The notes below the pieces were generated by a model. The model saw only the letters and a program-made list of their open reading frames with translations, was not told where the DNA came from and did not search any database. The position numbers and the translations under genes were made by a program. A DNA stretch of 64,000 bases from Minisyncoccus sp041663305 (GTDB lineage: Bacteria > Patescibacteriota > Minisyncoccia > Minisyncoccales > Minisyncoccaceae): NCBI GenBank assembly GCA_041663305.1, contig JBAYMT010000001.1:1-64000 (forward strand), given 5' to 3'. Shown one piece after another: positions 51,069 through 57,403 of the stretch. The number at the start of each line of letters is the position of its first letter. The first letter of the stretch is position 1.

Positions 51069-51913
51069 TGAATAGAGATAATAAAAAAATTTTTAAACAG
51101 GAAAAGAGTAGTATATCTACGAAGTTTTCAAATTTTAAAAAAAAGCATCCTTTTATTTCTTCTATATTCAGTATAATTATTACAATATTTTTAGGAATTA
51201 TTATTATTCCGATTTCCTCGATTTTTGGCTTAGATTCGTCAAAGCAATTTGCATCTCTGAGTGACACGACAAGAAGTATGGATAAAAAAATTGATAATAT
51301 TAATAATAATCTTGTAAATAATGAAGATTGTGTTCCCTCTTTCAAAAATCAATGGATAAGCATAAATGAAATAATTACGATTAATGATGATAATATTTTG
51401 TTTAAATATAAAGAAGGACTAGCGGGGGGCGAAATAGAGTACATTAATCCAATAGATTTTAGCGATTCAAAGGAGATTATTTTAGAATTTTCGTTAAAGT
51501 CAATTAATTTAAGCGAAAACGATACGATTATTATATTACTAAAGAATGAAATAAGAAATTCCATTTTAAAAATCGAGGTTTCTAAAATGAGGATTAATTT
51601 TTTTGAAAAAAAAGCTGAGAAATGGATATCTATAAGATCAATTCGTTATGATAAAAAAATTGATGACTTTCCTCTGTTTTATTTTAAATTATCTGTATCC
51701 CGAGATGGAAATCGTTTTCGATTATCAACAATTCCAAGACATAAAAATTATTTGGATAACAATGCTAGCTTTATTAGCGAAATTCCAGTTGATATAAATA
51801 CGGCATTAGAAGATATGGGTAATATGAACAAGCTTAGGTTAGGTCTTGCCCTACTTACATCATCAAAACATGACATTGAGGTTGGGATTCAAAATTGCGA
51901 AATTCGTAAATAG
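51068..51913 (+). CDS. Membrane-anchored surface protein, unknown (partner of 50142)
   Basis: A 281-residue protein. A basic cytoplasmic head of about 30 residues is followed by one membrane segment (about 32-56, FISSIFSIIITIFLGIIIIP). A short coiled stretch follows, then a domain of about 180 residues. That domain has NQWISINEIITIN and ILEFSLKSINLSENDTII, parallel to parts of the preceding protein's outer domain. The two genes may be diverged duplicates exporting similar domains. Family not recognised. Confidence 0.55.
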   Translation: MNRDNKKIFKQEKSSISTKFSNFKKKHPFISSIFSIIITIFLGIIIIPISSIFGLDSSKQFASLSDTTRSMDKKIDNINNNLVNNEDCVPSFKNQWISINEIITINDDNILFKYKEGLAGGEIEYINPIDFSDSKEIILEFSLKSINLSENDTIIILLKNEIRNSILKIEVSKMRINFFEKKAEKWISIRSIRYDKKIDDFPLFYFKLSVSRDGNRFRLSTIPRHKNYLDNNASFISEIPVDINTALEDMGNMNKLRLGLALLTSSKHDIEVGIQNCEIRK

Positions 51914-51965
51914 CCATCTAATTAGTCTATTTTTTTGCACACTACTTGTAAGAATTTTTGTAAAA

Positions 51966-52805
51966 TTAAAGCCTATCAATATCCTCTTCAAATAATGAAA
52001 ACCCTTTTGGGACTCTTTTTTTAAGTAAAATATAAGCCGTATGCCAATACATTATGAATATTACAAGGATGGGTAGATATGTTGATAAAAAAACATTTTT
52101 AGGCTCGTTTTTTGGTAATATCTCTGATAGCAAAAATATGATTGGTGTTAATATACACAATAAAGCTAAGAGATATTTCTTATATTTTATATGTATTCCT
52201 TCTAGAAAAAGAAAAGGTTTTGAAATGACATATGGAAAAAAATTATTCCTTTTTATTGGCCCAAATCCTTTTATTGTTCCTTTCATGCTTATATCATTTC
52301 CACTTTTTCCTGTATGAAAAACTTGCAAAACTACTCCTTCTTCAAAATCAAAAAAATCGAAATTTATTATGATTTCTCTTTCTTTGTTACTTAAATTAAG
52401 GGAAAATTTATTAATATTATTTTTTTCGTAAATAATTTCCGCATCGAGAAGTTGTGTTCCATTAAGTGGAACAATTCTTAATTTATCGGCACTTGCAATA
52501 TCGTTTTTACTTATCGTGTCTTTTCCCTTATTCCATAAGGCAATTTTAGTTATGGAAAAATTATTAATATTACTATTTTTGTAAATGATTTTAATCTCAT
52601 CTATTTTTTCTATTTTTCCTTTGATTAAATTAAAGGTTCGAGTGTCGTAAACTGGAAGTTTTATTCTTCTTGCTTTTATTGCAAATAAAATTGACCCGCC
52701 ACTAATAATTACTGCAATCAAAAAGGTACTCCAGTTAAACATTGGACTAGAGCCAAATCTGATTATCTCGTTCCAAATTTTTGTAAATTCTTCTATATTT
52801 GTCAT
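51966..52805 (-). CDS. Membrane protein with extracytoplasmic domain, unknown
   Basis: A 279-residue protein with one N-terminal span (about 24-42), a beta-rich domain of about 150 residues (45-200) and two C-terminal spans (about 213-232, 243-262). No family recognised. It is convergent with the two preceding genes. All three are very AT-rich and may be lineage-specific. Confidence 0.5.
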   Translation of the reverse strand: MTNIEEFTKIWNEIIRFGSSPMFNWSTFLIAVIISGGSILFAIKARRIKLPVYDTRTFNLIKGKIEKIDEIKIIYKNSNINNFSITKIALWNKGKDTISKNDIASADKLRIVPLNGTQLLDAEIIYEKNNINKFSLNLSNKEREIIINFDFFDFEEGVVLQVFHTGKSGNDISMKGTIKGFGPIKRNNFFPYVISKPFLFLEGIHIKYKKYLLALLCILTPIIFLLSEILPKNEPKNVFLSTYLPILVIFIMYWHTAYILLKKRVPKGFSLFEEDIDRL

Positions 52806-52914
52806 GATTCGGTTTACTTATTTTTGGTAAATCTTAGCAAAAGTAAACTAAATTGTAAAATATTTAAAACATTGTAATTTTATTTATCCTTGAATGACAA
52901 ACGATATATATTTG
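52806..52914. other. Intergenic
   Basis: AT-rich, with no gene seen. It lies between the membrane protein and the structured repeat after tRNA-Gln. Confidence 0.3.
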
Positions 52915-53095
52915 CGAAATCTAGATTCGCCATCGGATAAATTCCTGCTGGAATTTTCCTCTTTATTATCAATCCTTACTAGGATTGTGATAAACCCGAC
53001 TCGGTGCTAGTCGCACTTCCGTCATTAATTTAATAAAATAAATTAATCCTGCCTCGTCGTCAGTTGCGACTCCAGCTTCTCGTTCAAGTCTCACT
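52915..53095 (-). repeat. Structured repeat family A, composite copy Q1 after tRNA-Gln
   Basis: Minus strand: GAGACTTGAACGAG, GTCG-CAACTGA-CGAC with junction GAGGC, and hairpin ATTAATTTATTTTATTAAATTAAT in two arms. Next come GTGC-GACTA-GCAC with junction GAGTCGGG, hairpin CAATCCTAGTAAGGATTG, and hairpin AAATTCCAGCAGGAATTT. It closes GGCGAATCTAGATTTCGCAA. That last segment matches the tRNA-Gln T-arm/acceptor TTCGAATCCAAGTCCCGCAA at about 14 of 20 positions. Confidence 0.72.
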
Positions 53096-53105
53096 TACAT
53101 AAACT

Positions 53106-53131
53106 AAAAGCACCCCAAAGGGGGTGCTTAA
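53106..53131 (-). terminator. Terminator after tRNA-Gln
   Basis: Minus strand AGCACCCCC-TTTG-GGGTGCTTTT, immediately downstream of the tRNA. Confidence 0.85.
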
Positions 53132-53138
53132 GTTTATG

Positions 53139-53210
53139 TTGCGGGACTTGGATTCGAACCAAGAATCTACTGCTTCAAAGGCAGGTGTCCTACCGTTAGA
53201 CGATCCCGCA
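53139..53210 (-). tRNA. tRNA-Gln (anticodon TTG)
   Basis: Acceptor TGCGGGA/TCCCGCA with the U1-A72 pair typical of glutamine, discriminator A, and no encoded CCA. The anticodon loop CTTTGAA, closed by CTGC/GCAG, gives TTG. T-loop TTCGAAT. Confidence 0.92.
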
Positions 53211-53218
53211 ATAATACC

Positions 53219-53887
53219 TTACAATACTCTATCACATACTCCCTCTACCCATCCAGCGATTTTTCTGTTGAGGTTTGTGCTTTTACTAACTTTAATCCTT
53301 ACCAATCCATAATAGTCGTTTTCTATATTTTTTCTTATTGTTCTTACTTTATTCTTTTTTAAATAAACTCTTATTTCTTCATTTTGTATAGAAAGAATAT
53401 TAATCCAGTATCTTTTTGATTTTTCAATATCAGCAGTCTCGTGAATATATAGCTCGTAAATCAAATCATTATCACTCACCAAAAATGTATCTTTAAGCCA
53501 TTTACGGAAAAGTAAGATCATTTTGGAGTCAGAATTACTAAAACTTACTAAAGCTTTTGTTCCATAATCCTTTTCCTTTGCTCCTTCTGCCCAATATAGT
53601 GCAATTCCCATTAACCATAAGTCTCGTTTTACAATCTCTCCTATTTCTGTTCTTGCGATATCTTTTATTTCCTTTGTTGTCTTAATTCTTTGTTCTTTTC
53701 TAGCATTTGCTCCTCTCAATGCCCCTTTTATTCTTTTTTCGGTGATTTTTTGTCTCTGCTGTTTTGCCAAACCAACATCTCTTAACCATAAGGAAAGAGT
53801 AGATTTAGCTACTGGAATTTCTTTTAATATCTCCGAATAGGAAAGGCCACTTTTTCTTAAAGCAACTGCTTTTTCTTTTTTATTCAT
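53219..53887 (-). CDS. HTH protein with LAGLIDADG-like C-terminal part
   Basis: A 222-residue protein. Residues 1-45 form a resolvase-type helix-turn-helix (ALRKSGLSYSEILKEIPVAKSTLSLWLRD, given here only as landmarks KSGLSYSEI and AKSTLSLWL). Residues 88-101 read LWLMGIALYWAEGA, which resembles the core helix of LAGLIDADG homing endonucleases (G-x-x-x-A-E-G). A similar second half is not clear. It lies 8 bases upstream of tRNA-Gln on the same strand. It could be a homing-type nuclease or a DNA-binding regulator. Confidence 0.6.
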   Translation of the reverse strand: MNKKEKAVALRKSGLSYSEILKEIPVAKSTLSLWLRDVGLAKQQRQKITEKRIKGALRGANARKEQRIKTTKEIKDIARTEIGEIVKRDLWLMGIALYWAEGAKEKDYGTKALVSFSNSDSKMILLFRKWLKDTFLVSDNDLIYELYIHETADIEKSKRYWINILSIQNEEIRVYLKKNKVRTIRKNIENDYYGLVRIKVSKSTNLNRKIAGWVEGVCDRVL

Positions 53888-53950
53888 ATCTTATGAACAG
53901 TGATTATTATTTATTTAATAATATCACGCTAGTTCATACTTGAAAAGGTT

Positions 53951-55051
53951 TTAGTCTTCGAAAGATTCGATGATAGCCAATTCCAAAGGCAATTGCGGGA
54001 TAGAGGAATATTTTGTCTTATTCTCGGCATCCATCAATAAAGCCAATGTCTTTGCTAACCGCTTTTCTTCAAACAATTCTGATTGCTCAAGGGCTTTATT
54101 CTTTGTTTCTTTGGTTTCGCTGGGCATAACAATATCAATCAATTCAGTACCTATTTTTAATAACATAATTTTCCTTAAGTAGTCAATTGTCATACCTAAA
54201 AAATCGGCGATATCTAGTCCTTTTTCAGTGTTTTCGCTGATAAATTTCATTGCTTTCACTTTTTCTTTTTTGGCCAAGATATCTACTAACTCAATTGCGA
54301 GGTTTATATCTGATAGTCCTAATATTTCGCGCACGTCCCCAGTCGTAAATGCAACATCAGAAGCAAAATTGATAAGTTGGTTCATTTTTGCTTCAGCATC
54401 TCTAAGCGATCCATCGGCAGAAGAAATAAGCAGGTCTAAAGCGTCCTTTTCTATTTTTATCTTTTCGGCTTTGCAGATAATTTTAAGCTTTTCTTCAATA
54501 ACGTCGTGATTCAGTTTGTGAAAGTTGAATTTTTGACACCTAGAAGAAATAGTAGGAATCATTTTATTGGCTTCGGTAGTAGCCAAAATGAATACAACAT
54601 AAGCTGGCGGCTCTTCCATTATCTTCAATAGAGCGTTGGTAGCATCTTTTGACAGCTGGTGCGCTTCGTCCAATATCAAAACTTTGTACTTTAAAAATGT
54701 GGGGGCAAATCTTATACTCTCCCTCAGTGATTTTATCTCTTCTATTCCTCTGTTTGAGGCGGCATCCACTTCTATCAAGTCTATTGCCCTTCCCTCGTTT
54801 ATTTCTTTGCATGACGGGCATTCATTGCAAGGCTCGGCTTCTTTTCTATTTTGGCAGTTTATGGCTTTGGCAAAAATTCTGGCCATAGTGGTTTTTCCTG
54901 TTCCTCTGTGTCCAGAAAACAAATAAGCATGGCTAATAGAGCCAGTTGCTATTTCATTCATAATAACTTTTGTCACCTGTTCCTGGCCTACAAAATCTTT
55001 AAAGCTTTTCGGCCTATATTTTCGATATAATACTAGATTGTTTTCTGCCAT
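53951..55051 (-). CDS. dnaX: DNA polymerase III subunit gamma/tau (short)
   Basis: Clamp-loader ATPase. Walker A is SGHRGTGKTTMA (about 47-58). The zinc module uses Cys in CQNRKEAEPCNECPSC, Walker B is LILDEAHQLS, and the SRC Arg-finger motif is in TISSRCQKFNF. At 366 residues it ends soon after domain III, so it corresponds to gamma without the tau-specific C-terminal domains that bind DnaB and the polymerase. No frameshift signal is needed to explain it. Confidence 0.95.
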   Translation of the reverse strand: MAENNLVLYRKYRPKSFKDFVGQEQVTKVIMNEIATGSISHAYLFSGHRGTGKTTMARIFAKAINCQNRKEAEPCNECPSCKEINEGRAIDLIEVDAASNRGIEEIKSLRESIRFAPTFLKYKVLILDEAHQLSKDATNALLKIMEEPPAYVVFILATTEANKMIPTISSRCQKFNFHKLNHDVIEEKLKIICKAEKIKIEKDALDLLISSADGSLRDAEAKMNQLINFASDVAFTTGDVREILGLSDINLAIELVDILAKKEKVKAMKFISENTEKGLDIADFLGMTIDYLRKIMLLKIGTELIDIVMPSETKETKNKALEQSELFEEKRLAKTLALLMDAENKTKYSSIPQLPLELAIIESFED

Positions 55052-55084
55052 ATGTACCCATTCTATTATTTTTGGGAATAAAAA

Positions 55085-55285
55085 TCAAATTAATAACTAG
55101 TACTTGGTAATTGGTAATTAGTAATTAGTACTTTGTAGTTACCTTCGGTAACCTTCAATATTTTTTTGCTTTTTTTTTGGATAAATATTATTAAATGCTT
55201 ACACATAAGCTATTTATCTTGCCGTAGCCCAAAAAACGTAGGCGGACCAAGTACTGATTACGGATTGCGAATTACTGTTTCTGTT
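55085..55285. repeat. Family C repeat element (full-length)
   Basis: TAATTAGTAATTAGTACTTTGTAG, hairpin GTTACC-TTC-GGTAAC, then AAATGCTTACACATAAGCTATTTATCTTGCC. After an internal hairpin comes GTAGGCGGACCAAGTACTGATTACGG. Order and several blocks are shared with 33185-33352, while the hairpins differ. Confidence 0.65.
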
Positions 55286-55344
55286 TCTTTTTCTATTTCT
55301 GGGGCTTTAAATCTTCCAATTTTTCTGGTAAGATGCAATTAACA

Positions 55345-55548
55345 ATTTAATTTATTGGTCGAAAGACCAGCGACCTAACCCTTTTGGTTTTTTCAGAAGG
55401 TATGGCCGGGAACCCCAATGACGATACTGAACCCCACGTTCAGCAGCTCGTCATTGGGTCATATCGGGAAACCGGTATGGGGCCGCAAGGCCCGCTGGCG
55501 TGGGGTTTTGTGTTTTTATGCCAGCTATAAATAGCTGTTTTTATTTAT
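55345..55548 (+). ncRNA. Candidate structured RNA (unassigned)
   Basis: A G/C-rich island in AT-rich surroundings with many nested pairings. These are GGTC-GAAA-GACC, an 11-bp CCCAATGACGA/TCGTCATTGGG stem enclosing CTGAAC-CCCAC-GTTCAG, ATATCGG-GAAA-CCGGTAT and GGGGCC-GCAA-GGCCC. The loop segment AACCCCACG (about 55430) is complementary to CGTGGGGTT (about 55499), suggesting a pseudoknot. It ends with CAGCTAT-AA-ATAGCTG and T5. It does not match RNase P, tmRNA or SRP RNA landmarks. It could be a free RNA or the leader of the DUF4145 gene. Confidence 0.6.
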
Positions 55549-55555
55549 TAAACTT

Positions 55556-56218
55556 ATGGCCAAGACGCAAACAGAAACAATGTTTCAAACTGCCATAAAG
55601 GATCTAGTAGATATTTGTCCTCATTGCGAATCCAGAGCACACTTTCAATTATTATTCTCAGATAATTATCAAGACAGTAATGAAAGTATTATTCATTATG
55701 CTGTTTTTAGATGCGTACCATGTAAGAAATTAATCCTTAAAACCTTTAAATTCTGCAAAAATGAATTCAACAAAAACAACCTGTCAGCAGTAGGCTGGCA
55801 AGATAAGTTTCCAAAAGAAAAAACATACACAAGCAAGTTTGAAGGAATCGTTCCAATTAATGCATTAGAAGACTTTAAAGAAGGAGTTATCTGTTTGCAC
55901 AATAACTGTCCAAGAGCTGCAGTTGCAATGTTTAGGAGGTCTTTGCAGTCTGCTTTGATAGACAAAGGAGCGAGTAGAAAACTGGGACTGATAGAACAGA
56001 TCAAGAATGCTTCTTTTCTCACGAAAGATATTAAAGAATGGGGGTATAGTATACGGATATTCGGTAACTGGGCCGCCCACCCCCAGTGTGATAATTTAAA
56101 AGACGTAGACGAGAAGATTGCCCTCGAAACCAAGCTGTTCTTAGAAGAATTCTTCAATTACGTTTATGTAATGCCAATTCGGGTAACCAATGCCCGCAGA
56201 AACAACACTTTTGAATGA
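55556..56218 (+). CDS. DUF4145-domain protein
   Basis: A 220-residue protein. An N-terminal zinc-ribbon-like part has CPHC near residue 22 and CVPC near 54. The C-terminal FKEGVICLHNNCPRAAVAMFRRSLQ block is the DUF4145 hallmark. Such domains occur alone and in restriction or anti-phage systems, so a defence link is possible but unsupported here. It directly follows the candidate structured RNA, whose terminator ends 8 bases before the ATG. Confidence 0.8.
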   Translation: MAKTQTETMFQTAIKDLVDICPHCESRAHFQLLFSDNYQDSNESIIHYAVFRCVPCKKLILKTFKFCKNEFNKNNLSAVGWQDKFPKEKTYTSKFEGIVPINALEDFKEGVICLHNNCPRAAVAMFRRSLQSALIDKGASRKLGLIEQIKNASFLTKDIKEWGYSIRIFGNWAAHPQCDNLKDVDEKIALETKLFLEEFFNYVYVMPIRVTNARRNNTFE

Positions 56219-56245
56219 AGTTTGAGGACAAAGCCTCAAACACAG

Positions 56246-56340
56246 TAACTAGTAACTCGTAATTAGTAATTACGAGTTACTAAGCTAATATGTGAATTAC
56301 TAGGCTTGCCCAAAAGAGGAAAAATTACTCGTAATATTGT
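56246..56340. repeat. Family C repeat, compact copy
   Basis: AGTAACTAGTAACTCGTAATTAGTAATTACGAGTTACTA, a near-perfect palindrome built from the family C end module. Confidence 0.5.
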
Positions 56341-56356
56341 CTTATTGTCTTGTAGC

Positions 56357-56385
56357 TTGACACTGAAAGAATAAAACTATACTAT
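56357..56385 (+). promoter_or_regulatory. Promoter of the cysteine attenuator operon
   Basis: TTGACA (56357-56362), exactly 17 bases, TACTAT (56380-56385). The start site should fall at about 56392, at the ATG of the leader peptide. Confidence 0.8.
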
Positions 56386-56392
56386 AAAGCCA

Positions 56393-56443
56393 ATGATTTC
56401 AGTTGAAACTATCAAAACTTGTTGTTGTCGCGCTATATTCTAA
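56393..56443 (+). CDS. Cysteine-rich leader peptide (leaderless, 16 codons)
   Basis: Reads MISVETIKTCCCRAIF then TAA. Three consecutive TGT (Cys) codons lie at 56420-56428. The ATG begins 7 bases past the -10 box, so the message should be leaderless. Stalling of a ribosome at the Cys codons under low Cys-tRNA would uncover the downstream antiterminator. It is the sensor of the attenuator for the cysM-cysS operon. Confidence 0.8.
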   Translation: MISVETIKTCCCRAIF

Positions 56444-56510
56444 AACAAGGGATTAGTTTTCTGGTGTCAATAAAAACTGCAAAAACTGGATCCCTTAACG
56501 GGATTTTTTC
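56413..56510 (+). promoter_or_regulatory. Transcription attenuator upstream of cysM-cysS
   Basis: Four segments fit a trp-type attenuator. Segment 1 (56414-56424, AAAACTTGTT) can pair with segment 2 (56444-56460, AACAAGGGATTAGTTTT). Segment 2 can instead pair with segment 3 (56482-56496, AAAACTGGATCCCTT) over 13 pairs, forming an antiterminator. Segment 3 with segment 4 (GGATCCC-TTAAC-GGGATTT, then T-run to 56510) forms the terminator. Segment 1 overlaps the Cys codons. No T-box sequence is present. Confidence 0.78.
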
Positions 56511-56532
56511 TTTAATTAAATAGTAAAATAAT

Positions 56533-57387
56533 ATGAAAACATTTTTAGAACTTATTGGGAACACTCCTATGGTACAAGTCGAGGAATTTCCAGCAAAAAT
56601 ATATGCAAAGTTGGAAGGGTTTAACCCTGGCGGTTCAATAAAAGACAGGGCTGCTTTGCAAATGATAAAGTCGGCCGAAAAGAAAGGGATATTGAAAAAG
56701 GGAGATTGCCTAATAGAAGTGACCAGTGGAAACACAGGAATAGCAATGGCAATGATTGCCGCCGCTAAGGGGTATCGCATGAAAGTAATAACCACTTCTA
56801 ATACTGCTAAAGGAAAGATTAAAATGCTGGAAAAATTTGGCGCAGAAGTGATTTTTGACGACAGGTTAAGGCAGGAAATAATACCCGAAATAAAAGAAAA
56901 AATAACTAAGGGTGAAAATCTTGTGTATTTGAACCAATATGAAAATGAAGATAATGTGACTGCTCACTATGAGGGAACGGGAAAGGAAATATTGGAACAA
57001 ATAGAAGAGCCAAGAATAGATTTTTTTGTGGCAGGAATAGGAACCGGAGGCACAATCACAGGAATTGCAAAAAAACTTAAAGAAAAGTATCCTGATGTTA
57101 AGATTATCGGGGTGGTTCCTCAAATTGGACACGAGATAATAGAAGGCATAAAATCTATAAAAGAAGGGTTTGTTCCGCCAGTAATGGACGAAGATTTGAT
57201 AGATGAAATGTACGAATTAACAGAGGAACAATCACTTGTTGGCAGAGATTATTTGGCCAGCACCAAAGCAATCCTTGTTGGCCCTAGTTCGGGAGCCTCT
57301 ATGTACGTTGCTCTTGAGGTGGCAAAAAAGAATCCTGGAACAGTAATTGCCACAGTATTCCCTGATCGAGGAGAAAGGTATTTATAA
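56533..57387 (+). CDS. cysM: Cysteine synthase (PLP-dependent)
   Basis: A 284-residue beta-replacement enzyme making cysteine from activated serine and sulfide. NPGGSIKDRAA holds the PLP Lys at residue 37. EVTSGNTGIAMAM is the substrate loop, GIGTGGTITG the phosphate clamp and GPSSGASMYVAL the Ser that hydrogen-bonds the pyridine N. It is slightly shorter than CysK. CysM versus CysK cannot be settled by eye. It lies 17 bases before cysS, forming a two-gene cysteine supply-and-charging operon behind the attenuator. Confidence 0.9.
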   Translation: MKTFLELIGNTPMVQVEEFPAKIYAKLEGFNPGGSIKDRAALQMIKSAEKKGILKKGDCLIEVTSGNTGIAMAMIAAAKGYRMKVITTSNTAKGKIKMLEKFGAEVIFDDRLRQEIIPEIKEKITKGENLVYLNQYENEDNVTAHYEGTGKEILEQIEEPRIDFFVAGIGTGGTITGIAKKLKEKYPDVKIIGVVPQIGHEIIEGIKSIKEGFVPPVMDEDLIDEMYELTEEQSLVGRDYLASTKAILVGPSSGASMYVALEVAKKNPGTVIATVFPDRGERYL

Positions 57388-57403
57388 TAATTAATCAATT
57401 ACA

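Noticed and set aside
53951..55051. Programmed frameshift in dnaX
   Set aside because: The gene ends naturally soon after domain III, and I saw no open downstream frame that would encode a tau C-terminus.
55556..56218. DUF4145 gene as part of a defence island
   Set aside because: No restriction, toxin-antitoxin or other defence gene is adjacent. Neighbours are dnaX and cysteine genes, so the link is unsupported.
56393..56533. T-box riboswitch upstream of cysM-cysS
   Set aside because: The conserved T-box bulge sequence and specifier architecture are absent. The leader ORF with three Cys codons explains the terminator better.
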